In this document: positions 1 to 5,618 of the stretch, one piece after another
How positions within the stretch are numbered: the stretch's first letter is position 1
How the letters are laid out: each line of letters starts with the position of its first letter
Assembly: GCA_964389005.1 (NCBI GenBank)
Contig: CAYMCV010000124.1
Location: 1 to 6,702 of the forward strand
Source: CAYMCV01 sp964389005
GTDB taxonomy: Bacteria; Bacillota; Clostridia; Lachnospirales; Lachnospiraceae
Direction of reading: 5' to 3'
DNA: 6,702 nt
Notes under the pieces: model-generated
The model's input: only the letters and a program-made list of their open reading frames with translations
Told to the model about the DNA's origin: nothing
Database searches by the model: none
Made by a program: the position numbers and the translations under genes

Positions 1-208
1 CGATTTGTTTTGCGTTGGTTCCGGCAGTTCCCGTCGTTGCATTGGGTCCGGATGCGCTCTGTGTCGTTTGATACATGAGTTCTCCGAATGTAATGGATTG
101 AGATTTGTATGCAGTTGTATTAACGTTTGCGATGTTATTACCGATAACATCCATTTTAATCTGATGTGTCTTCAGTCCGGCTACGCCGGAATACAATGCT
201 CTCATCAT
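1..208 (-). CDS. flgE: Flagellar hook protein FlgE, N-terminal part (gene runs off the left edge)
   Basis: This encodes the first 69 residues of a hook/rod-family axial protein, exported through the flagellar type III system and polymerised outside the cell. The start reads MMRALYSGVAGL, followed by NNIANVNTTAYKS at about residues 24-36. That is the conserved N-terminal rod/hook signature (usually NNIANVNTxGFK) shared by FlgE, FlgG and FlgF. I choose FlgE because it lies directly after flgD and a TIGR02530-type gene in a fliK-flgD-flgE order, and because the downstream TTQSASGPNATTGTAGTNAKQ stretch is what I recall from clostridial FlgE. A perfect AGGAGGT (217-223) sits 8 bases before the first of two adjacent ATGs. 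The GF to AY change in the signature is a mild variant. The C-terminal hook domains lie outside the window, so FlgG cannot be fully excluded. Confidence 0.88.
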   Translation of the reverse strand, partial: MMRALYSGVAGLKTHQIKMDVIGNNIANVNTTAYKSQSITFGELMYQTTQSASGPNATTGTAGTNAKQI

Positions 209-216
209 AATATTTG

Positions 217-223
217 ACCTCCT
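217..223 (-). promoter_or_regulatory. Ribosome binding site of flgE (AGGAGGT)
   Basis: On the minus strand AGGAGGT lies 8 bases before ATG at 208 and 11 before the second ATG at 205, which favours the first ATG. A 6-bp inverted repeat (224-240) abuts the site on its upstream side, so the site itself is not buried in that stem. Confidence 0.85.
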
Positions 224-271
224 ATAACCGATTTGGTTATTGACGTTCGTTTCCTCTGTCATTCGGAAACG
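224..271 (-). repeat. Two small inverted repeats in the flgE leader
   Basis: The 83-base gap between the preceding gene and flgE (209-291) holds two perfect short palindromes. CGTTTCC/GGAAACG pairs 265-271 with 248-254 (7 bp, 10-base loop). ATAACC/GGTTAT pairs 235-240 with 224-229 (6 bp, 5-base loop, ending right next to the flgE ribosome binding site). A weaker 5-bp match pairs 290-294 with 273-277. None is followed by a T tract, so I do not call a terminator. They could stabilise or process the mRNA before the highly expressed hook gene, but that is inference, and stems this short can arise by chance. I see no convincing promoter in this gap. Confidence 0.4.
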
Positions 272-291
272 CTAGCCCCCGTCAGGTCCGG

Positions 292-689
292 CTATGCGAT
301 TACCGCTCCGTCAATATTGGTAAAAACGTTTTCTGTAGTGTCTGTTGCATCCATCGCTGTGATAACCGTTCCGTTCGGAATGTTCACAATAAATGCAAGT
401 TGATCAACCAAAACCAATGACTCTTGTATTCCTTTCTCTCCTGCTTTCTGTGTCCCCTGTGTCAAGCGTTCCAATTGTTCTCCCGAAAGTTCGATATTTC
501 GGTCTGACAATCTTCCCGTAGCGTGTTTGGAAAACTTTAGTTCCGTTCCGCTTTTTCCCAACCGGGAATTGAGTATCTCCTGAAACGACAAGCCCTCGTA
601 ATTGTTTGCGTTTCTCTGTGTCTNNNNNNNNNNAGAAATTGATCTTGTATCTGCAGCGGAGAAAGATATTGATTCGTCTGTACTTTCAT
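292..689 (-). CDS. Flagellar operon protein, TIGR02530 type, interrupted by an assembly gap
   Basis: This is a small conserved protein found between flgD and flgE in many Bacillota flagellar operons. Its biochemical role is not known to me, so I give no symbol. The start is ATG at 689, set by GGAGGG (696-701) with a 6-base spacer and lying 20 bases after the flgD stop; it reads MKVQTNQYLSPLQIQDQF. The 10-N run (624-633) follows. After the gap, 109 residues continue: LSFQEIL, then ELKFSKHATGRLSDRNIEL, then ESLVLVDQLAFIVNI, and an end reading TAMDATDTTENVFTNIDGAVIA. This KFSKHA...RL.RNIEL...VFTNIDGAVI pattern is characteristic of the family as I remember it. The two sides of the N run are in different frames, so the N count is not the true gap size, unless there is a frameshift. 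Expected total length is roughly 130 residues. Confidence 0.85.
624..633. other. Assembly gap (10 N)
   Basis: Ten undetermined bases lie inside the TIGR02530-type gene. The upstream coding part (ATG at 689) leaves 18 codons plus 2 bases before the gap, and the downstream part resumes 2 bases before a codon boundary at 621. The true missing length must therefore be 3k+2 bases for an intact gene, and ten does not fit. Confidence 0.97.
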
Positions 690-695
690 ATCTGA

Positions 696-701
696 CCCTC
701 C
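696..701 (-). promoter_or_regulatory. Ribosome binding site fixing the start of the TIGR02530-type gene
   Basis: GGAGGG lies 6 bases before ATG at 689. It shows that the gene starts here and not at the upstream ATGs (703, 707), nor in the longer open frame that runs back into flgD. Confidence 0.8.
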
Positions 702-709
702 ATGCATGT

Positions 710-1450
710 TTACGGCTGTTCTGTTCCTTGATTGCCTTCCGCTTCCTGCGCTTTCTTTTCTGCTGCTTCCTTTTCCGCCGCTTCTTTTTCAGCTGCTTTT
801 TCGGCCGCATCAATCAATTCCGCCATTGCATTTACATACTTCTCAATGGTCTTTTGCGTCGTTTCGTCAACAAACGATTGTTGATATGTATTCATTCCGC
901 TATACAGATTGTACATATCGACTACATTCGTCCCGTCCGAAAGTGTTAAACTGTCGGCCGACGGCAAATTTTTCAGAATTGCTTTGATCTTGGTAATGAT
1001 TTCATTCGCCGCAACAAATTCTTCATTCTGTATTTCTCTGACATTGTCCACGGAGTATAGTGAATCGCCGATGGAAACATAAGCCTTTCCAGATTCATAT
1101 GCGACTGAATCTACGATTCCCATGACTTCCGTCGTCTTGCCTGTCGTCGCATTCGTACTTGATGCGATTACCGTCTTGCCGACAAGTCCGGATGCTCTGG
1201 ACAATTCCATGGAAGAACTCATATTCTGCATTTCTTCAAGTTCCGAGAATGTTGCGTACTGTGAAACATATTCCGTATTTGAAGTCGGTTCCAAAGGATC
1301 CTGATACTTCATCTGTGCTACCAACAACTGTAGAAATGCATCTTTATCCATGCCGTTTGCCGTTGCACTGCCTTTTGCCTGAGATTTCGTTTGCGATGTG
1401 TCCGTTACCAATTTCCCGTCCACATACTGTGCCATCAAACTCATTGACAT
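710..1450 (-). CDS. flgD: Flagellar hook-capping (scaffold) protein FlgD
   Basis: FlgD sits at the tip of the growing hook and lets FlgE subunits polymerise; it is exported by the flagellar type III system. Residues 34-76 (MDKDAFLQLLVAQMKYQDPL, then EYVSQYATFSELEEMQNM) are the hallmark N-terminal FlgD domain, and SGLVGKTV at 87-94 is also typical. Residues 95-210 are a divergent middle and C-terminal part in which I cannot confidently place the usual Ig-like/tudor domains. Residues 215-236 form an Ala/Glu/Lys-rich tail with EKEAA repeats, then a polar end. Length is 246, at the longer end for the family. The start is ambiguous: ATG at 1450 has AAAGGA 8 bases upstream, while ATG at 1444 has AAGGAG 8 bases upstream (MSLMAQYVDG). 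The gene lies 12 bases after fliK and is surely co-transcribed with it. Confidence 0.93.
   Translation of the reverse strand: MSMSLMAQYVDGKLVTDTSQTKSQAKGSATANGMDKDAFLQLLVAQMKYQDPLEPTSNTEYVSQYATFSELEEMQNMSSSMELSRASGLVGKTVIASSTNATTGKTTEVMGIVDSVAYESGKAYVSIGDSLYSVDNVREIQNEEFVAANEIITKIKAILKNLPSADSLTLSDGTNVVDMYNLYSGMNTYQQSFVDETTQKTIEKYVNAMAELIDAAEKAAEKEAAEKEAAEKKAQEAEGNQGTEQP
746..805 (-). repeat. 15-bp imperfect tandem repeat in the flgD 3' end
   Basis: Four consecutive 15-base units (805-791, 790-776, 775-761 and 760-746 in coding direction) encode AEKAA, EKEAA, EKEAA and EKKAQ. The two middle units differ at only a few, mostly synonymous, positions (GAAAARGAAGCNGCN). They form a charged, probably helical tail on FlgD. 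In another frame they give a lysine/arginine-rich stretch that is not a real protein. Confidence 0.75.
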
Positions 1451-1452
1451 CT

Positions 1453-1464
1453 CTCCTTTCCTTT
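1453..1464 (-). promoter_or_regulatory. Double Shine-Dalgarno sequence before flgD
   Basis: Reading AAAGGAAAGGAG on the minus strand, there are two overlapping purine-rich sites. Each is spaced about 8 bases from one of the two in-frame ATGs at 1450 and 1444, so the sequence alone does not decide the start. The site overlaps the end of fliK (stop 1463-1465). Confidence 0.6.
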
Positions 1465-2857
1465 ATACGATGTAATCCACCGTATTTCCGTTTGCAACCA
1501 TAATATCAGCTTCCAGTTGCTCCTCTTGTGTCAGTTCCGATAAGTCCGGATCCTCCAGAAGATTGATTCTTCTTCCGCCGGTTTTTCTGACCCCGGGTGA
1601 CTCTTTCTCTTTTTCTGCATTGCTTTGCTCGCCGCCGCTTTCAAATCCACGTTCGCGAACCGAGACTTCCACGGATTCCACTTTGAATCCTTGTTGCTCA
1701 AAGTTCTCACGTAATTGAATCATCTGTCCTTCCAAAGCTGCTTTGACCGTTTCGTTCTCCGCGGTAAATTGTGCGGAAATTTTTCCATCCTTTGCAACAA
1801 GTTGGATATGCAGTGTTCCGAGATTTTCCGGTGTGAGTTGCATTTCAACCGATGATACGCCAGGTTTGACATGTACTTTGATGTAGTCTGTGATTTGTCT
1901 AAAAATTGCTTCCGTTTCTGCCGATTGTGTTCTGACCTCTGAAATTGTACCTTCTGCATTCACTCCGACTTGTTCTGTAATCACCATTGTCTGTGTCTGA
2001 TACGTTTGTTTTGAATCCGTATTGCGATGATTCTCTTGACTTTCATCTTCGTTCTGCGTAGCCTCGCCGCCATTCTTGTTGACTATGTCGGTCATTCCTT
2101 TCGTCTGTGCTGTTTCAGTTTCGGTTTCATCTGTCAAAATCGATTGCTCACCAGCCTGTGACTTCTCTGATTGCGACAATTCTTCTTTGGTAACAAGTAC
2201 TTGCACGCCATCCTGTGATTCCGTCGTTTGTTCACTTCCGCTTTGTCTCGATATTGCCTGCAACTCTTCCTTTGGTACGTTGAGCGCATCACTCAATTGG
2301 GTTACGACTTCAGATACAAAATTCTCCGTTTCTTTCACAGATGCATAAAAATCTTCGTCTGTAACCAGCTTCATCGCATCGCCATCCGCAGAAATTGCAA
2401 CAGCCAGTTCTTTCATCTGCGTTGCGTCAAGCAAATCTGTTTCCGTCATACCAATCTGTTTCATCACATCTTGAAGTTCTTCCGGTGAAATTTCAAATTC
2501 TTCCGAAACCCTCGTAACGATTGCTTGAATTGCACTTTGCAGCGTTTCTGAGATTTCTTCCAATTCTTCTTCCGATAAATCCTTTAATTGGTTGAAATCT
2601 TCATCTTCTGTTCCCGTAACTTGCTCCGAAACTTTGTTGGGTCGTTCACTTTGTTCGAAAGCAGACATATCATGCGTTTCTTCCGACTTTGTTTTACCGC
2701 CCGCCTCGAATTTTGTGACAATTTCTTTGTTTGGTTCTTCGCCGACGCCGTCCAACAGTTGTTGAAACTCATTTGTCCGCTCTTTTGATTGCGGCAAATT
2801 TGTACTTGGATAACTCAACAGATAACTGCTTAAATCCGTTACCGGTGCACCAGTCAT
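1463..2857 (-). CDS. fliK: Flagellar hook-length control protein FliK
   Basis: FliK is the secreted molecular ruler that measures the hook and, through its C-terminal domain, tells FlhB to switch export from hook to filament subunits. The 464-residue protein has the expected layout. There is a long low-complexity, acidic Glu/Gln/Ser/Thr-rich N-terminal and middle region (about 1-310). A conserved C-terminal FliK domain follows at about 313-400, with SSVEMQLTPENLGTLHIQLV at 335-354 and FTAENETVKAALEGQMIQLR at 364-383, ending in VESVEVSV. Last comes a basic then acidic tail (about 405-464). I chose ATG at 2857 (MTGAPVTDLSS) over the in-frame ATG at 2875, because the AGGAGG at 2865-2870 is 7 bases before 2857 and would lie inside the longer version. 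A 106-base gap with a sigma-28-like promoter precedes it; flgD follows closely. Confidence 0.93.
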   Translation of the reverse strand: MTGAPVTDLSSYLLSYPSTNLPQSKERTNEFQQLLDGVGEEPNKEIVTKFEAGGKTKSEETHDMSAFEQSERPNKVSEQVTGTEDEDFNQLKDLSEEELEEISETLQSAIQAIVTRVSEEFEISPEELQDVMKQIGMTETDLLDATQMKELAVAISADGDAMKLVTDEDFYASVKETENFVSEVVTQLSDALNVPKEELQAISRQSGSEQTTESQDGVQVLVTKEELSQSEKSQAGEQSILTDETETETAQTKGMTDIVNKNGGEATQNEDESQENHRNTDSKQTYQTQTMVITEQVGVNAEGTISEVRTQSAETEAIFRQITDYIKVHVKPGVSSVEMQLTPENLGTLHIQLVAKDGKISAQFTAENETVKAALEGQMIQLRENFEQQGFKVESVEVSVRERGFESGGEQSNAEKEKESPGVRKTGGRRINLLEDPDLSELTQEEQLEADIMVANGNTVDYIV

Positions 2858-2864
2858 TTTAACG

Positions 2865-2870
2865 CCTCCT
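2865..2870 (-). promoter_or_regulatory. Ribosome binding site deciding the fliK start
   Basis: AGGAGG (AAGGAGG with the preceding base) lies 7 bases before ATG at 2857. A longer in-frame start at 2875 would place this site inside the coding sequence as Gly-Gly codons and has no comparable site of its own. Confidence 0.85.
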
Positions 2871-2894
2871 TCCATATGAATTTTTCAAGGTTCC

Positions 2895-2925
2895 AATCTA
2901 TAACTTTTCCGTAGATTACCGGAAA
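2895..2925 (-). repeat. Overlapping inverted repeats in the fliK leader
   Basis: Two perfect 6-bp stems share bases and cannot form together. TTTCCG/CGGAAA pairs 2920-2925 with 2906-2911 (8-base loop). AATCTA/TAGATT pairs 2912-2917 with 2895-2900 (11-base loop), optionally extended by GGT/ACC past a bulge. They lie between the putative promoter and the fliK ribosome binding site. No T tract follows, so this is not a terminator. The function is unknown and chance is possible in such AT-rich DNA. Confidence 0.35.
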
Positions 2926-2939
2926 TGCTACCAATATAT

Positions 2940-2966
2940 TTATCGGCTGTCCCGTACGATATATTA
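2940..2966 (-). promoter_or_regulatory. Putative sigma-28 (SigD/FliA) promoter upstream of fliK
   Basis: On the minus strand TAAT (2963-2966) is followed by exactly 15 bases and then GCCGATAA (2940-2947). The known flagellar sigma-28 consensus is TAAA-N15-GCCGATAA, so the -10 element matches at 8 of 8 and the -35 core at 3 of 4 with ideal spacing. The -35 element overlaps the TAA stop of the upstream gene. It would drive fliK, flgD, the TIGR02530-type gene and flgE from inside the larger operon, with a leader of roughly 75 bases. Transcription from this site has not been shown; the call rests on the motif and its position in the largest gap of the window. Confidence 0.6.
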
Positions 2967-3842
2967 AGAGTCAGGCTCCATTATTTTTGTCAGCCGTGCC
3001 GCTACCGATGCGTCCATAACACCTAGTATTTTGCCTCTTTCATCCGCTTCCATGGCGTTAAGAATTTTGGCAGCCAATTCCAAATTGTCAGTCATTTTCT
3101 CAAAAATTGCCGCCGCCTCTTTTGGTTTCATCTCTGAATACGCCTGCGCATATTCCTCCACTTCTTTGGAATATACTTCGTCTCCCACAACTTCCTTATA
3201 GAGATACTGTGCGGTTTCCGGATCCATTTCTTCATAATACTTTCGATATTCTTCCGCACCGGGACCTTTTTGGGCATAAACTACTTCCTCGAAAAACTCC
3301 GTTTTCACACGCTGAAACTCCACCTGATTGTCCTCAAAGGTTTTGAGACGTTCAACTTCGGCTTTTAATGTATTGATTTCACTCTCATACGTCTGATTCA
3401 ACGCCTGTTCTTTTCCGAGTTCCACTTCCAACACACGTACCTGTTCCACAGCGTCCTTCAAACTGTTGTAACCGTAATAAACCTCCTCGTCATCCGTTTC
3501 CGTCACGCTGTCCTTCGGCAGAATTTTGTTTAGTACCGGAATGTCTTTCAGAATCGGTGCCGCAAGTGAAGTACCAAATCCGCCAAGATCCAATTTGATT
3601 ACCAGGGCAAGAATTCCAAGCCAAATCAAGACGATAAAAAGTGTAACAAAAAAGACCGAAACCATGCTTCCCGCAGAATCGTTGTCCAGTTCCGCTTCGC
3701 GCTCCGACAGTTCTTTTTTTCGTTCTGATGCTTGTTTCTTCTGTTGTCGTTGTTCGGATTTAAGTCTTTTCTTTTCTTCCTCAATCTTACGCTTCTGTTC
3801 TTTGGCCTGTGCCGCTTCCCGCTGCGCTTCTTTGTCCGCCAT
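2964..3842 (-). CDS. MotE/YlxF-like membrane protein with MgtE-N-type C-terminal domain
   Basis: This is a 292-residue single-pass membrane protein at the position of ylxF in Bacillus-type operons (between fliJ and fliK). Residues 1-52 are extremely charged (Lys/Glu/Gln/Arg, predicted helix or coiled coil). Residues 60-83 (VSVFFVTLFIVLIWLGILAL within it) are a clear transmembrane helix, and the basic N-terminus implies an N-in topology. Residues about 128-180 look like a second coiled coil. Residues about 225-290 (YSEMKPKEAAAIFEKM, then AAKILNAME, GKILGVMDASVAARLTKIM) match the MgtE-N/MotE-type repeat of COG3334. In alphaproteobacteria MotE aids MotC folding and stator assembly; whether that holds here is inference. 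It is not a magnesium transporter, since the channel domain is absent. The ATG is 2 bases after the fliJ stop, with GAGGAG (3854-3859) 11 bases upstream inside fliJ. Confidence 0.85.
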   Translation of the reverse strand: MADKEAQREAAQAKEQKRKIEEEKKRLKSEQRQQKKQASERKKELSEREAELDNDSAGSMVSVFFVTLFIVLIWLGILALVIKLDLGGFGTSLAAPILKDIPVLNKILPKDSVTETDDEEVYYGYNSLKDAVEQVRVLEVELGKEQALNQTYESEINTLKAEVERLKTFEDNQVEFQRVKTEFFEEVVYAQKGPGAEEYRKYYEEMDPETAQYLYKEVVGDEVYSKEVEEYAQAYSEMKPKEAAAIFEKMTDNLELAAKILNAMEADERGKILGVMDASVAARLTKIMEPDS

Positions 3843-3844
3843 AA

Positions 3845-4300
3845 TCAGCTCTGCTCCTCGTCAGTTCTGTGAAATCGATAATTTGTGAGTTCATCGATTT
3901 CTCCCATTTCTTTTCGGTTTTCATCATTTACAAATGTCTCAAATGCACTTTCTCGCAATTTCTCTTGCGTTTTTGTCTCGGTTCGCGCATCCAGCATTAT
4001 CTTTCTTGCGTTTTCTGCATTTTTTCGTGCAATTTCAACTTTCTTTTCCTGTTGTGCGCAGAATTCTCCAAGTAGTTCGATTGCTTCCTTATTCTCAATG
4101 ATTTCACGTACATTGAGTGCATTATGACGTAACCTCGCTCCCAATGCTTCGTATTCGCTTTTTCGAAGATACAATCTCTGAAGTTCATCCTCGGCATCCA
4201 AAAACTGTCTTTGTGCCACCGCAAAGTTCTCCTTTGCCTGGTCCTCTAACTTCCTTTTGATTTCGAGAATGCTTTGCATACGATAACGAAAAACTGCCAT
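3845..4300 (-). CDS. fliJ: Flagellar export protein FliJ
   Basis: FliJ is the small coiled-coil stalk of the flagellar export ATPase. It binds the FliI hexamer and FlhA and couples export to the proton motive force. The product has 151 residues, normal for the family. It begins MAVFRYRMQSILEIKRKLED, a typical FliJ start (F-x-Y/F-R-x-x-x-x-L-x-x-K), and is almost entirely heptad-like charged helix with no membrane segment. Sequence conservation in FliJ is weak, so identity rests on this start, on size and coiled-coil character, and above all on its place right after fliI. A GAGGT (4310-4314) overlapping the fliI stop lies 9 bases before the ATG, and the intergenic gap is 7 bases, indicating translational coupling. 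Confidence 0.9.
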   Translation of the reverse strand: MAVFRYRMQSILEIKRKLEDQAKENFAVAQRQFLDAEDELQRLYLRKSEYEALGARLRHNALNVREIIENKEAIELLGEFCAQQEKKVEIARKNAENARKIMLDARTETKTQEKLRESAFETFVNDENRKEMGEIDELTNYRFHRTDEEQS

Positions 4301-4307
4301 AATACCG

Positions 4308-5618
4308 CTACCTCACCGCCTCAATCATCAGTTCCACTGCATCTTCAAGTGAAAATTTTTCTTCGACTTCCTGCATCAAAAATGCATTCACCTTATCAAT
4401 TTTGGCAATGGCCTCATCAATTCCGGCATTGCTACCTTTTTTGTATGCACCGATATTTATCAAATCTTCTGCCTCTGCATAGGTCGCTAAAATTGATTTC
4501 ATTTTGCCTGCGGCATTCTTATGTTCACGTGTGGCAATCGAACTCATGCATCTGGAAATCGATTGTAATACATCAATGGCCGGATAATGATTCTTGTGCG
4601 CCAATTTGCGATTCAACATAATATGTCCGTCTAAAATGGAGCGTGCCGTATCCGTAATCGGCTCGTTAAAATCATCCCCGTCCACCAATACCGTATACAG
4701 TCCTGTGATTGACCCTTTTTCATTGTTTCCGGCTCGTTCCAACAACTTCGGCATTTCGGAATATACGCTCGGCGGATAGCCTCTGGTTACCGGCGGTTCT
4801 CCGCTTGCCAAGCCGATTTCACGTTGTGCCATGGAGAAACGTGTCAACGAATCCATCATTAAAAGAACATCCTTGCCGCAATCACGAAAGTATTCCGCAA
4901 TTGCAGTGGCAGTTTTTGCTGCCTTATTTCGTTCCAATGCGGGTTTGTCCGAAGTGGAAACCACGACAATTGAACGTTTCATTCCTTCTTCGCCCAAATC
5001 CCGTTCGATAAATTCACGCACTTCTCTGCCTCGCTCCCCAATCAGTGCAATGACATTGATATCTGCTTTGGTATTTCTCGCAAACATGCCCATGAGCGTT
5101 GATTTGCCGACACCCGAACCTGCAAAAATTCCGATTCTCTGCCCTTTTCCGACGGTGATTAACCCATCGACCGCCTTCACGCCAAGCGGAAGTTCCTCCG
5201 AAATAATTTCTCTGCTCATCGGATCCGGCGACATTGCATCAATCGGATAAAGTATGCCGATATTCTCACTATCATTTGACAAAGGTCGTCCAAGTCCGTC
5301 TAAAACCTGTCCAAGCAAAAAATCACCGACGCAGACGCTGAGCGGCCGCTCCTCATTCTCAACAAGGCAACCCAAACCGATTCCCTCCATCGACTCGTAG
5401 GGCATTAAGAGCGTCTTGCCGTCTCGAAACCCAACGACCTCCGCCATGATGTACTTTTCTCGTTCTTCTGCCGTATATATTTTGCACAAATCACCCAATT
5501 TGGCATCAGGACCCGCAGACTCCACCGTTAACCCGACAACGTTGATAACTTTGCCGAGTTTTTTGACAAAACTATGTGCTTTTACTTTCTCATATTTGTC
5601 GAAATCAATCATTCCCAT
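4308..5618 (-). CDS. fliI: Flagellum-specific export ATPase FliI
   Basis: FliI is the hexameric cytoplasmic ATPase of the flagellar type III export apparatus, related to the F1 beta subunit. The protein has 436 residues, the usual length. An N-terminal beta-barrel domain (about 15-95) is followed by the ATPase core. Walker A is GSGVGKST at 167-174 with Lys172. GERGREVREF at 194-203 contains the expected catalytic glutamate region. Walker B is VLLMMDS at 251-257 with Asp256. SLTRFSMAQREIGLASGEPP (257-276) and TRGYPPSVYSEMPKLLERAG (278-297) are diagnostic, and all key residues are present. The start at ATG 5618 overlaps fliH by 14 bases and has no strong ribosome binding site; ATG at 5612 is the alternative. 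An in-frame stop just upstream rules out a longer form. Translation therefore probably depends on coupling to fliH. Confidence 0.97.
   Translation of the reverse strand: MGMIDFDKYEKVKAHSFVKKLGKVINVVGLTVESAGPDAKLGDLCKIYTAEEREKYIMAEVVGFRDGKTLLMPYESMEGIGLGCLVENEERPLSVCVGDFLLGQVLDGLGRPLSNDSENIGILYPIDAMSPDPMSREIISEELPLGVKAVDGLITVGKGQRIGIFAGSGVGKSTLMGMFARNTKADINVIALIGERGREVREFIERDLGEEGMKRSIVVVSTSDKPALERNKAAKTATAIAEYFRDCGKDVLLMMDSLTRFSMAQREIGLASGEPPVTRGYPPSVYSEMPKLLERAGNNEKGSITGLYTVLVDGDDFNEPITDTARSILDGHIMLNRKLAHKNHYPAIDVLQSISRCMSSIATREHKNAAGKMKSILATYAEAEDLINIGAYKKGSNAGIDEAIAKIDKVNAFLMQEVEEKFSLEDAVELMIEAVR

Noticed and set aside
209..291. Possible intrinsic terminator or promoter before flgE
   Set aside because: The hairpins are short and are not followed by a T run, and no sigma-28 or sigma-A pair of elements with good spacing is visible.
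292..813. A longer 173-residue open frame extending the TIGR02530-type gene upstream through the N gap, starting with a Lys/Arg-rich region
   Set aside because: The part upstream of the gap is the flgD tail read out of frame, and it has no ribosome binding site. A proper start with GGAGGG lies at 689 in a different frame.
602..987. Overlapping plus-strand open frames rich in Phe/Leu/Arg opposite the flgD 3' end
   Set aside because: They are complements of the Ala/Glu/Lys repeat codons in flgD, have no family resemblance, and one runs through the N gap.
1720..1959. Minus-strand out-of-frame open frame inside fliK
   Set aside because: It overlaps the conserved FliK C-terminal domain in another frame and has a random-looking composition.
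2858..2963. Possible cyclic-di-GMP or other riboswitch in the fliK leader
   Set aside because: At about 75 bases after the putative promoter the leader is short, and I see none of the conserved riboswitch core sequences; only small stems are present.
2964..3842. Magnesium transporter MgtE annotation
   Set aside because: Only the MgtE-N-like repeat is similar. There is one transmembrane helix and no CBS or channel domain, and the gene sits within a flagellar operon.
3526..3888. Plus-strand open frame rich in Ser/Cys/Phe opposite the MotE-like gene
   Set aside because: Its composition is what results from reading the antisense of a Lys/Glu-rich coding region; there is no ribosome binding site or recognisable domain.
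4831..5250. 139-residue plus-strand open frame opposite fliI
   Set aside because: It lies entirely within the unambiguous FliI ATPase core on the other strand and shows no recognisable protein motif.
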